A stretch of 64,000 nt of DNA from Saccoglossus kowalevskii (taxonomy: Eukaryota; Hemichordata; Enteropneusta; Harrimaniidae): the NCBI RefSeq assembly GCF_000003605.2, contig NW_003151760.1, forward strand, positions 21,935 to 85,934, given 5' to 3'. Under the pieces are notes generated by a model. That model saw nothing but the letters and a program-made list of their open reading frames with translations. It was not told the origin of the DNA and made no database searches. Position numbers and translations under genes: made by a program. Shown here in pieces: positions 22,971 to 35,100 of this stretch (position 1 is its first letter; every line of letters starts with the position of its first letter).

Positions 22971-24177
22971 CATTTTCTAACTCTTAGGGTATATATATAT
23001 CTTCCATACTCTTCTATTATAAACATGTTGTCTAGTCTAGAGGTCGCGATTCGCCGCTCTTGCTTTGCTCGCTATTGTTCAATTACAATTGAAAGATAAA
23101 AATGCAATAACTGATTCCCGGAGAATACGGTATTCATTTATCAATATTAAAAATCTGTTCAGTAAGCGGCATTCTCTCATGTTGCGCACGTGCTTCAAAG
23201 ACAGCCGACCCCAGTCTTTTGAACGAGTCAAACACGTTACATTTCGATACACTTAAACTCGCATCGTCGAAATGTGAGAACATCTATTTAAAACGCTAAT
23301 TACGTCCGGCAGTTAACGTGAGCGGAAAACTGTTCTGAGTGATTTCACAATAAACGGCCAGACGTTGTTTGATAATGTATCTTGGGTGTCTTGTACTGCT
23401 TTGGGTTACGATTAGCCATCTAAATTTGATTTTTTTTTCTAGTCACGCATCGGTTCTACCTATCGTTGCGAATGCAGATACGTAATCGTCGAATGGAACA
23501 TTCTACTCAGGGGAGCTTATGATCATTCCTAGCAAGGTTTTTGTAAATTGAATAATTGTATTTTTGTACTACGATGTTGCAAATCATTGCCTCAATAATA
23601 GAGCAAAGATGATATTATATGAGAACAGTGCGCGCGATAAATAATATAGATATATACATATTTGATGATAAAATACTTATATATAATCTCACCATATCGT
23701 GGTTACCACGAGAGAGTAGCATCAATCCTCGCCTGCAGTTCGGATTGTTACATAACTGTGTGTCAGTTGAACAGCGCACGCTGTGCGACGATTATGCTCG
23801 TCCGTGATTTGTGATACAATTCGCCACATTTTCAATCAATTTTTACCATTTTTACCACAATCCTTAGTTATCAGACCGCATATAAACGTGGAAACTCTGG
23901 AACAACTTGAGGCAGTGCGTACTATGAAAACAAAATTGTTCGACAGGATGTGACGTAAAACTGTGTCCTGTATTACGTAACAACGTGGACATACGTACCC
24001 TATGCATGTGAAAAAGTGTCATAATCTTGGCAATCTTAAATATGCGATAAAAATATTATTCAAAATAATTGTCATAGTTCGAATATCACATTTTATCATC
24101 CCAATCAGTTTCAAACTATGACAGTTTGCTTGCATTAATATGACGTATGCTTCTGTATGAATGATATAATTAACATC

Positions 24178-24202
24178 AAAAACGTATTTCGAATACGTTT
24201 TT
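24178..24202. repeat. 11-bp perfect inverted repeat followed by T-run
   Basis: AAAAACGTATT at 24178-24188 is perfectly complementary to AATACGTTTTT at 24192-24202 across a 3-base loop. On either strand this is a tight hairpin ending in T residues. It looks like an intrinsic terminator, but that function is bacterial and not expected here. It may be a palindromic repeat remnant. Confidence 0.65.
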
Positions 24203-24647
24203 ATAGTTTATTTCCCCATAACAAATAACATATATATTATTCTCAGAAGTATTGGTGTATTATTCCTCAGAAAACAAGTACTGTATACTCTGACATACAT
24301 TGTGGTAAGAGGGGAAAAATCAACCGTTGTAGAGGGGTAATCAAACTTCGAATGTGATATGAGTTCCAGCTCTTAGAGAAATAAGGCTTATTATAGTTTA
24401 TAACCTAGATGCAGCTTATTTGACTGACCAATGTTAAGTTAATCATGTTAAGTAAGCTCATAGACATAGATAATGGTCTCTTCTTATAGTGTGAATGTGA
24501 TGCAGTTGATAAACCTCGTCAAACAGTTTGTGTCTTACATTCATTGTATCTGTATTAGCAATGAATATACCTATCGGCCGCCGAGATCTCGCAGAGATTG
24601 AGAAAGCCAAGAGACTTGTTTTTTTCCATTCTCTCCTCTCTTCTCTT

Positions 24648-24665
24648 CCACACCAGCGGGCGCTA
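24648..24665 (+). promoter_or_regulatory. Strong CTCF-like binding motif
   Basis: CCACACCAGCGGGCGCTA fits the animal CTCF consensus (CCACCAGNGGGCGCTA) at nearly every position and is the best match in the window. It lies beside a pyrimidine-rich tract and a small GC-richer patch (about 24570-24670). It could be an insulator or loop anchor between the promoter-like patch at 22.6 kb and the DNA to the right. Motif match only. Confidence 0.55.
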
Positions 24666-25827
24666 TGACGATAGAGTATGGACACAATATGAGGGTCTAA
24701 AACAAGTCGTGTAGCTCTTTTGTTCTAACATTACTCAAATTAAATATTGCCACGCGTTTCAGTCACCTGACATTCGAAGCGATACAGCCCATGCCGACAC
24801 TCTAAAATACGATCATTTCGATGATATTATATTATAGTTGATCGGTGATATGGAAGTTGTTTCAAATTAAGAACAAATCATATACTAGTTTATACCTTGC
24901 TTATTTTAAACTACCAACAGATTAGTGAATGACATACGTAGTATTGTTAACTAGAGCGTTATTTTATTTAAGGCATCAGTATACTACATTTATTATAGAG
25001 ATTTGTATGACGAGACTTTGAATTCGCTTGACGCTATAGATAATAAATAAGTTGAATACTCAAACTGACAAAAGATTATTCTAATGAAGTTACTTTACCT
25101 CCTATGCTTGAGACATCAGACACAGCTCAATGTAACAAGCGTCAGTCGCCTTTCCCCGTTTCACAAAATAAGTCAGTCAGCTTTCGGTCGAAACATCGAT
25201 AAAACACTGAATAACTAACCATTAATGAATTCTTTTATTTAGATAATTGGACGGTCAAGCACATGATCGTGATGAACGTGGATATCTTTTCTAATGACAT
25301 TGTGAGTGATTGCGTGAAGATGTAAAACTGAGATGAAAGTATGCGTGAGTTAAAATATCACGTTCGCTGAACTTTGCTGTTATCGCATGTAGTAACTCTT
25401 TTACTGTCTTTTCAACGTTCATTGTACCAAACCTAATTTTGATTTATCGAAAACTATACATCACACTTTTACATTTGGAGGCACACGTCACAAGGGTTTT
25501 TAGTAATTAACTGTTTTAAATAACTTATTGCATCAATCAATTGTTTCAGAATAAACTCGATTTTCAGTCGGCAAAACATAGATAAAATGAACTGTAAAAC
25601 CTATTTGTAATTAAATCTGACGCCAGTATGCCCCCAGGTTTTCAGCTACGAATGTATGTATACCATATACTGCCCGGCAGTGTACTTAAATGACACACGC
25701 ACTGTGTTATCTCATTCACAGTCAGACTTAACTTGAAGACTACACATCTATGCCAAAGTGACTTGCCAAAAAATCTGTGCATACATAACCAGTAATCACA
25801 GTTGTTTGTTACCGATGCATACATATG

Positions 25828-25851
25828 TATATATATATATATATATATATA
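25828..25851. repeat. (TA)n microsatellite
   Basis: A pure alternating T/A tract of 24 bases. The minus-strand open frame across it is an artefact of translating the repeat as Tyr-Ile. Confidence 0.9.
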
Positions 25852-28800
25852 GATACCAACAATTGATCAAATTGCACGTTTGACTCTTTGCCAATGATCC
25901 GGTAGCAAATTGATACAAATAACTGCGCTCCTTTGAAGTACCAGGGCGATGACCCGATTATAGAACGTGTAATACAAGTCAAGCCATTATGCAAAGAGTT
26001 AATCTAATCATTACAATCGTGACTAATTGTATCAGACATGTGCACTAGAAGCATTTCACATTCAATGACGTAGTGTAAAAGCGAACAAGAGACTGATTGG
26101 TTACGATTGCTCTTGACACTAATTATCAAATATTCTATGCAAATATTCCAGGAAGCGTGGCAGGTGATAAAGTGATCAACTGCGCGCATATACGCGGGGT
26201 TGCCCTGCTTAACGAAATCCAAATATCGGTTTGTGGAAAGTATATTACGCTTTAGAGTTTCGTAATTCACGCGCTATACAAATCTAATTCATAGCTGAAG
26301 AAAGAAACTATTTCATAATAGAATAGTCAGCCTTATGATTTTTATTTTATCTACCGGACTATCAACCTTCAATTTGAAAGCAGAAGAGTGAACCTCATTC
26401 AATTTTACTCGCGGCATTCCTACTTAATACTTTGATCATTTGAAACAATTTAAGTCACTGTCAGAATGAAATTCATTGAAACTCAATAAGCTCCAACCCA
26501 TGACATATTCTAATTACATCAGAATGTTGAGAAACAAATGTGTACGGCTTCACGACCCTGTAAGCATATGGGTATATATGAAGACACGCTTGAAGTGATG
26601 CTCCCACAGAACCGATGCGTCGCCATGTAGATAATGCATTAAAGATGTGCTGCCGAAATCTCTCGTGATGAAATACTTGAAACACTTGGGGCTACATTTT
26701 TTTTAACATAGTCATTCTTGTACAAGGCTTTATCCTGAGTTATTTTTGACGTCTCAAACTCAACTATGGATTAGGAGCCAAACACAGCATAATTCCATTC
26801 AATTACTCGTATTGCGGGAAGGGATCTGCGAGTGGGCGTGACAGATTAGTTGTTGAATTTGTCAAAAATCAGAGTATAAACAATTTGTAAATATTATTAC
26901 ATGTATTGTCAAAGGTATATAGTTAAAACGAAAAAAATACGTCAGAGCAAAACCGACCAATGAATAGAACTGTCGCTTGAAGTTAAATTTATAAAAGATT
27001 TCAGTGAAATATACACATTTCTGTGACTTCCATCGGCTTTCCTCATGCACATTCACAATGGGACGTAATACACAATAAAACATATCAACACAATATAAAG
27101 ACACATAAACGTTATTGCCTTTGATTCTATAGCTACCATGTTATTGACACTTTGTAACAGACGTATTAGTAAATCAATTAAATATCTGAAACTACCAATT
27201 AATAACACAGGATATGCCCTTAAGATTATAAATCTTATAAAAAAAAACGATATCATAATTAGTGAAATAGCGACGGCACGGATAGTAAGCAATGATTATG
27301 TTATATTACCTTTATTATGACGATTATACACATCTGCCAAGCATTAAGACACATCAGTTGTTTTAACTTGTTTTACATGACACAATTTATACCTAACTGA
27401 AAAACAGAGTTTATCAAAAATGCACATTACATAATTTGTGCGACCTTTTTTGAGAGAATCAGATTATTTTATACTTTCCGACAAAACCCAGAGAACGAAG
27501 AACATGTATAGTTTGATTTTCAGATTCATTGTGCCCATAACATCAGAAGGCGAGAGAACTTGAAATGAGTTTTTAAATGTTATTGAATGTTGAATAATAC
27601 CTGATCTTTGGTTCGTGGTTGAGAACAAAACAATGTTGTCAAGTGGTACATTGACAGTAATTTCTAATACTCCGTCGTATTGTTTTCCCAACCGGAAGTT
27701 GTATTACGTAAACCCCCTACCATACGCAACAGTGTAACGAGATCTATTTAATGAATACCAGTCATGGAAGCAATCAGGCAGTCTGCTGAAACTAACCACA
27801 ATACATCGGGGGGAATATACGTAAGCGTTAGACACACTTCCAAAGACTAAATAGTACAATTTAGGGAAAACACGGCATTGCATGCCAAGCTGGCATCCTT
27901 CACATGGCAATTCCGATGTAATTCAACCGTGTCACTAAGCAACTTTGCATAGTTTTGTGGATTTCTCTATACGACATGCCTAATTGGTACATCGAAGTGA
28001 ACTATAAGCACTGCGCCTCTGATATTGGTCATTCTAAGGAGAGACAATCAATCAATCATCCAGGCAGTCAATCAATTCGTATATGCAACTGGGAAATGCA
28101 CTGGAAATATGTTTCAAGACACGTTCCGAATCAAAGAGGCATCTGCCTGTCTGAAATGACATACGCATTATGGGTAATTACACGCATTATTTGATGAATA
28201 TGATTAGAAGCTTGTGTACTAACTGATTGCTCCGGTAGCCAACGTAAAACTAGTTCAGACGAAGAGCTCGGACAATGAATCTTTAGAAATAGAACAGGAA
28301 TATGCGTATTACTCACGTTGAGGCTATTTTTTGTTTAAGTTGCGTCAATTTTTACACAGACATTTCCGTTCCTTTTTGAACTGCTGGATTGGTCGTCTAC
28401 GAAAAATGCATTGAACGTTCGTCATCTTCTGTAATGGTTTGATCAATTTGCACTACCACCTGCTACACGAACAAGTATAATCCCATTATCACAAGAAGAT
28501 GTTATAATGAATGGATTACATCACAGGAATTTCCAAAGCGGAAACGTGATATAGTGCACGCAATAGACACAAAACGCGAGATAAACAATCATACGTTTCT
28601 TTATTACGCTAGGGACATTTCTTTATTTTTCGAGTAGATAAACTAATCATTGTGCTTGTTGTTCTGATTATGTTTTCATTCGGGAAACTTCGTCATATTT
28701 GGACGTCGAAATTCCCAAGCCAATTAGATATGCCGTGCATGTATTGTGTCTAGAATTTGTGTAATCATATTCAAACCGGAAAAAAAGCACATTTATAACT

Positions 28801-29267
28801 TGAATAAATACAACCAACTGTATACAGGCAGACACTTCAGTTATCTTATTTGTTCAGTAACATTTGTATTTTCCTAAAACATGAAGAATGGATGCAAACG
28901 CATCATTGAGTAGCTGATTGAGCTGCTCTCTGGTGGCACATTAGGCGGGAAAGAACAACTTTACGAGAAATAATTATCTATTCGAATTGTCAGGAGCAGA
29001 TACGGGCAACGATAGCCGGAGGGATATTACTCATAAAAAGGAGAAAATAAACAATACTAGTCCACAGGGAATGTACTTTCAGTCGTATGGCATTATTATA
29101 TGTACTAAATACTAATTGAGCAACTATTGAAATTGGGGTGATGTTGACCCCTTGTTCAAATCACACGAAATAATGTATATATCATCTGATGATATATATC
29201 CTTTGTACCACGATGTGTTCATTTCATTAATGTGTTTATTCAATAATATGTATTGGAGTTACCTATC

Positions 29268-29431
29268 ATGCAAATAATATCTAACACGGACAATTGTACA
29301 AATTAGCTGATTCAGAACATTCAACTAGATTGTGTTGCGATATGCAAATTATTATGCAAATAATATCTAACACAAACACAGACAATTGTACAAATTAGCT
29401 GAACATTCAACTAGATTGTGTTGCGATATGC
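29268..29431 (+). repeat. Tandem duplication of a 78-bp unit carrying POU octamers
   Basis: Two copies (29268-29345 and 29354-29431) share long identical blocks, including ATGCAAATAATATCTAACAC, ACAATTGTACAAATTAGCTG and TTGTGTTGCGATATGC. They differ by two compensating 6-base indels, so they are close to identical and probably recent. The region has three perfect ATGCAAAT octamers (29268, 29342, 29354) and an ACAATTGT Sox-type palindrome in each unit. It may be a duplicated enhancer fragment or simply a young tandem duplication. Confidence 0.85.
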
Positions 29432-31599
29432 GGATGGCTGGTATTTCTCAATTTGTGTCATTCTCGATAACACGTCAATTATGTAAATGCGCCGCTGTTC
29501 GTGGCAGATGAAATGCATTACATTTGACGAAGCTTTGAAGTTCAATTCTGCTGAAGTTGAACGTAGTCACCACACAGGACACGTGTATCATTCGAACAGA
29601 AATGTAAATCAGAACGATTCAATTTCCTCGTAACCATAACAGCCATGATATCACTGTCAATAAAACGTCAAAACGAATTAACTTGTAATAATTATTGTCG
29701 ATTTTCATTTTCGTTTTCTTATTTAAACTTACAAAGACAGATAACCAAGTTTGCAATTTGCCATTCAACATTACAGTATTTAGTATAATGTACCAATAAT
29801 GTATTATTTGTTCAAACGAATTTCTTACTCGTAAATATTAACGAAGTTACCGGTAAGTGGACTACGCAGTTATTAAATGAAGTCAAATGTGTGTATTTTT
29901 AGTAACAAAAGTACATATTTAGTATGTGTGTATTCCATTGTTATTTATTGCATGTATGTTTCATTGAAATATACTGGTATACAAATAACAGTAAAATGAA
30001 GTAAGACTAGAACATCAGATAGTTTGTTTCGATTCTCAGCTGCCGTGTCGCTACTAAATAGCATATTTAGGTTGTGTACATCGTGCCTTGCCTAATCGCA
30101 TAAGTCGTATACACTGTTACGGGATTTATTTTAGAATATGAACAGCGTCTTGTTAGGGGTTTGCTACTTTGGACTTAAATCGAATGACAGAGTGCTTTGA
30201 TTATATTTGACAGCTTCATATCAAAACTGGATAAGTGTTGTTTCGCTCCCTAACTGGCGCATAACAAAAAAATAAAACAAAATACAACAAGATTAAGAGC
30301 AAATGAGATCAAATAAAATGATAAATTAATAAAATAAATAAAGTCACAAAAATCCAGAGGAATTGAAAGTAAGTTCATTCTTATTCTCACGAACGTACAT
30401 TAGTTGTATCGTATTCCGATCCATGTTCTCGCGACGACTTATTCATCGACGTTGCTAACATGACATTGGGATAACAGTTTTTCATATGTATGCTTTCTAT
30501 TCTCACGACTAATCTTTTGTTGAGTGCACTTCTACGAACGGCGAGATTAAAATATCGGCGTGCCGTGAATAATGCGTCTTAGGGTTCAAACTCAGACTGG
30601 TAAAATGTTTCTGAACAAAACAAAATCACTGTGTATTGTATAAGAGAACTGACTATTACAATCATATATACATATGGTTAGGGAGCATTTCGAATATTTG
30701 AATTAATTAATGCTATTAAGTGTTTTCTTCCGCTAATGGCAATGTTATGGTTTTAAAAAGACGTAGTCCAAAAACGGAGACTTGCGGACTGACCTCCGCG
30801 CGCGTCTATCAAACATCATATCGAACATATTTGTGTTCTGATCCAAAAAATTACCACAAAACCACACATGAAGATCACCAATCCCAAACCGGATCCCAGT
30901 CGTGCATGGGCGGATTTTGTACAACTTTTGTCACCTACATCGAATACATTTGATCCTAATTCATTTCATTTTATTCTCCAGGTGTGGTTAAAAATGACCG
31001 AATGACGACCATTCTGTTTTTAAAGTATGCAGTTTCAGGCTCACACCTCCGACATGTCCGACTCGGTCGATATTATGAATATCGCTTTGGTATGTTGTTG
31101 CAATATCTGGCTTCTATAATAAAATTGAAGAAGTGTTTGCACAATATTGTACTAGTTTCTTGACATTGAGCATTGATGAAATTAGCTCTACATTTAGGCC
31201 TTAATCCGATTGCCTCAGAAACATTTTACTACACATACAAAATTATTCACACCTGTCTCTGTAACGCATGGCAAGTCGTCCGCCTTATCTACACATCATT
31301 GCAATATGCATATAACGTAATGTTCATGAATGTAGTTTTTTGTTCAAAACAATGTTATGCAATTTATAGTATGCTCGTATTGATTATATATATATAATAA
31401 TACAGTACCATGACATGTGTTCCTACTTTGACGTCAGTAGACACGGGTAATTGCCACCAGGTTGTGTATCATCTCGACTTTGATGCTAATATGACGGGAA
31501 TCTGGCGTCTTCTGACGTCAAGATAAAGAAAAATATCATGGGACTGTCTATATATATTCAATAAAACACTCTTAAATAAGAGCATTTCATGAATTACAT
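29432..31599. other. Non-coding stretch, no gene recognised
   Basis: A+T-rich sequence with A-rich runs near 30265-30350. I see no coding exon, RNA gene or repeat with clear boundaries. The open frames at 30720 and 31173 are under 80 codons and have no motif. Confidence 0.5.
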
Positions 31600-32130
31600 A
31601 ACGTATTCCCACAGTTCAAAGACGCTGAACTGTTAAAAGTAGAACTAATCTTGAAATAATACAGAATAAGGGACAACATCAAAATTTCAATGTAGGATAA
31701 AAAACCTAATTTAGTCCCTCCCCACCACCCCCACTGAAACTTAATTGATAAATATTGATCATATCGTCAGACTACATTCACCATTAAATACAAATTGATA
31801 ATCGGACAGTAGTATGGAATAGCCGTTCATTTGACGCAGCTATTTATCCTCGGACCAAACCTTGGTCTTGGATGTGTTTTTCTCCATTTTCGAACTACAA
31901 ATACTTCAAGTTTTGTTTTGACTTCATTAAGAAATAATATCGTTTTTGTAGGATAGAAAATTTTTGAGGTCAAACCCCATCCCCATCCAAACTAAAGCAA
32001 ATAAGTTTTTTATCCGATATCGATCTTTTGACGTCGTTCCTAAGAATACAATATTGAACTCATTTAGCATCCACAGTTCAAGCCGTCAAACAGTGGACTG
32101 CTAAAAGTGGAACTTTTTTTTAAAAATTAC
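31600..32130 (+). repeat. Degenerate tandem repeat, period about 240 bp
   Basis: Several words recur in the same orientation. CCACAGTTCAA with CTGYTAAAAGTRGAAC downstream appears near 31610 and 32078. TGTAGGATA appears near 31692 and 31948. A C-rich block followed by a GATATCGATC/AATATTGATC-type word appears near 31715 and 31975. The offsets (about 256, and about 468 or twice 234) fit two to three diverged units of about 240 bases. The 31.61-kb copy also contains a small hairpin, CAGTTCA...TGAACTG. It is probably an old satellite-like or duplicated repeat. Confidence 0.5.
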
Positions 32131-35100
32131 ACTGATTACAATTATATTCTTGAGCGTATTTAGTATGTCAATTTTGTAGACGTAGCTAGTTGTGTTCTAT
32201 TTTACGTGAATACATTGCGTATGCAATGTGGCGATTGTACACGTTCGTGATATTTTCCTCAATTCCATACGATTTTGTTTTTTCATTTCAACAGATTTAA
32301 AAAAAGAAAATAGTTCTAAAAATAAACACATAATCTTATCATCATTACCGTAATCCGTTGTTATATTATCGGACATCATATAAACGTGGTTTATAAACCT
32401 GGTATGTGACGTCAAACTAAGTAATATGCATTTGCAGTCTGTCATGTTACACCACACTGTGTACATAAGAATTTCATCCATGTGATAAGATACGAACATT
32501 TTCAAAACGTTGATACGTGGATGGATGGAATTTTAGCAAATACAAATACATTTGAAATGATGCACTAACACTTTTAAAGGTAATGTTTTTCGAATATTGC
32601 CAGTGGGTTCGACTTGAATGGTGTGAACTTGTAAGTCATGCTTTTAAATATATAGATTGGATTTCTCACAGTCTGTGACATGGATCTAAGATGTTTTATA
32701 TGTTAAAGGAATAAAGTACAATGCGTCAGCCATTATTGCGTGGTACTGAGGCATCCGCGAACATCCGGTCCGAGTCCTGCTATTACGTAATGGTTGTCAG
32801 TACGAAGTTCAGTACATCAATTACAATATCCCGAAATACCGACAAATTAAAATATGTACAGCGGTACGCTCGAGAAGAAAGAAAGTAAACAGTCCTGTTA
32901 GCGCTATGGGAATTGACGATATTCAACAACCAAATGATATGTGAAAACACCATCATGGATCTAGAAAAAAAAAATGTACTATTGCATTTCATTTGTATCC
33001 TGAAGTTAAATATGCACAGTTAAGGATTTACTGATAAAACATATAAATAATAGGTCCACTCCAGTGCTGTATCGAATCCGACAAAATATCGATTGGAGAG
33101 TATGTGGTGTATGTTGACCCCATTCTAACGTATACTGTGTAATCGGGAACGCCTTTGGATGCACAGCAACATTCAGTGAAACATCACTGAGTAGCGGTGA
33201 ACTCAACACAATGATCATGATTAAGACAGCTGTCACAAAAACTAAAGCTCATCGCATACCTATTCTATTTCTACTCGATTTTAGTTACACGTTAGTATCA
33301 AAAGCGGAAATTTGTGAAAAACAATTAGCGAATTACCATATTTGGGGATTATAGTTAATGTCATTTTTTTCTATATTTTCTGCAACATGTTCTAAAATCT
33401 GTTTACTCCATGTTTCGAAATGCTGACATTGTAAATTTGTTTACCATATTGGTTAGTAAAATGTATACCCTCATATTCGCCGGCCAAATGCTATGTTATT
33501 ACTTAGGTTACTTAACCAATGCGATAAGGAGCAATGTATTCATCAATAGTATAGATCACATTATGCGCTCACAGTGTTAATATCATCGAATATCTGACCC
33601 AGTTAAAATCACCATTACATATTCAATTACCCACACCTTTTCAGTACCAAGAGTGTGGAGAGTCGATGTTTCTGGTTTCAGATTAATATGCCTATCTCCA
33701 TTCTCATTTTTGTACTCTTCGGCGCCATGGCGTGGCTGATAAAGAGGTGATTCGCAGTCCAACACAGATAAGTTGTATAATAGTTTGAGGCGAGACATGA
33801 GCAACACGAACAACTCTCGGTGAGTGATAAGTATCTTTTTCTTTAATCTTCCGTTGAGAGTTGAGTATAACCCACAACCTTTAAAAGCTGTACGGAACTA
33901 TTCAAAACGCGTTCCACAATATTAAAACGCTATTATTGAAATGGACAGTACAAAGGGGTTATCGTCTTGAAATAATTATTGTTTCGTCGTGTATACGAAA
34001 AGTACTAGTTATTGTCAACGTGAAACAGCTGGCAATAGAAAGACGTCATCGTCCATATCTTGCGATATCAATTTCACTCGTTCTATACGCTCAGTCTGTA
34101 ATAATATTGTTAAAACGCAGCAGATTCGATCAGTATTGCGGCTGATTCTAGGTAAAGACTTAAAGATATACATTACCATTGTGAATGGTGATCGGATTGT
34201 GACCAACATAGGCAAAGTATATAGACTATATCGCGTGTTTTATCTTCGCTGGACATGATTGCAAAAAGTCCATAACCAAAAAAGAACAATGTTAACGAGG
34301 ATGACATTCCTTGTGCTTGGATACTGTCTATTTTGTTTTACTATGTTAAATGAACCATATGTTGTGATTATATCATGATTTTCAGAAGGATTACGTGAAC
34401 TCGGGGCAGAATAATAATGTGACCAATGTGTGAACTAGGCTTGAATAAAACACATTCACACGTCAAGCTCGGGCACTATGGATACCGGACTTTCTCTCAC
34501 TGAATCATATCTGTTCCCACACAACGGAAACTTGTGCGATGTCGTGTGCGCACGAAAGAGGACAAACTACCATTTAATCGTCTGTGTTTTTTTTCGCTGT
34601 AAATTAGGCGTGCTTTATGTACAGAGACGGCGTGACATAGTGTAAACGAGAATTCTGTTCATGTAGAGACGGCACACCTTTTAATGTATTAATACATTTT
34701 CACAAAAGTCTTTTGATATTTTTATAAAATTTTGCGAATAAATTGCTCAAGTAAGTTCAAATGCGAAAATAGCTTGGCTACGGACCTATTTTTTTAAATA
34801 AACTTGATATCACTCTATGTATATTACGGTATTAATGGAGTTCTACGGAGAAAAAAAACACGACCCATCCGAAAAATATCTTTGCCATTTTTTAAACTCG
34901 AGGTATGAAACTATGTGTCTTGAACAACCTCTTGAAAAAAAGTAGGGTGTATGGGCCTATTTGTTCAGATAAGACAGATTCAGTAATTTGCTATTTGCTA
35001 AAACATGGGCGATATAACGTGTTCACACACACAAAAAAAACTTTTGCGCAACCACTTGGAACCCATCATTTTCGAAACTGTATTGAGCAACGTCCAAATG

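Larger units (their letters stand above)
22971..29267. other. Non-coding stretch, no gene recognised
   Basis: Open frames stay at or below about 90 codons and show no motif. Contents listed separately are a hairpin at 24178-24202, a strong CTCF-like site at 24648-24665 and a (TA)n tract at 25828-25851. Also seen are a pyrimidine-rich tract at about 24627-24649, a degenerate CAAT run at 28044-28076, and a near-palindrome of about 21 bases around 29177-29198. Confidence 0.5.

Noticed and set aside
24178-24202. Reading the hairpin plus T-run as a transcription terminator
   Set aside because: Intrinsic terminators of this kind belong to bacteria, and the rest of the window is animal DNA with no adjacent gene.
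27938-27960. TTGCATAG word resembling the 5' end of miR-153
   Set aside because: The 3' half does not match and no precursor hairpin can be drawn.
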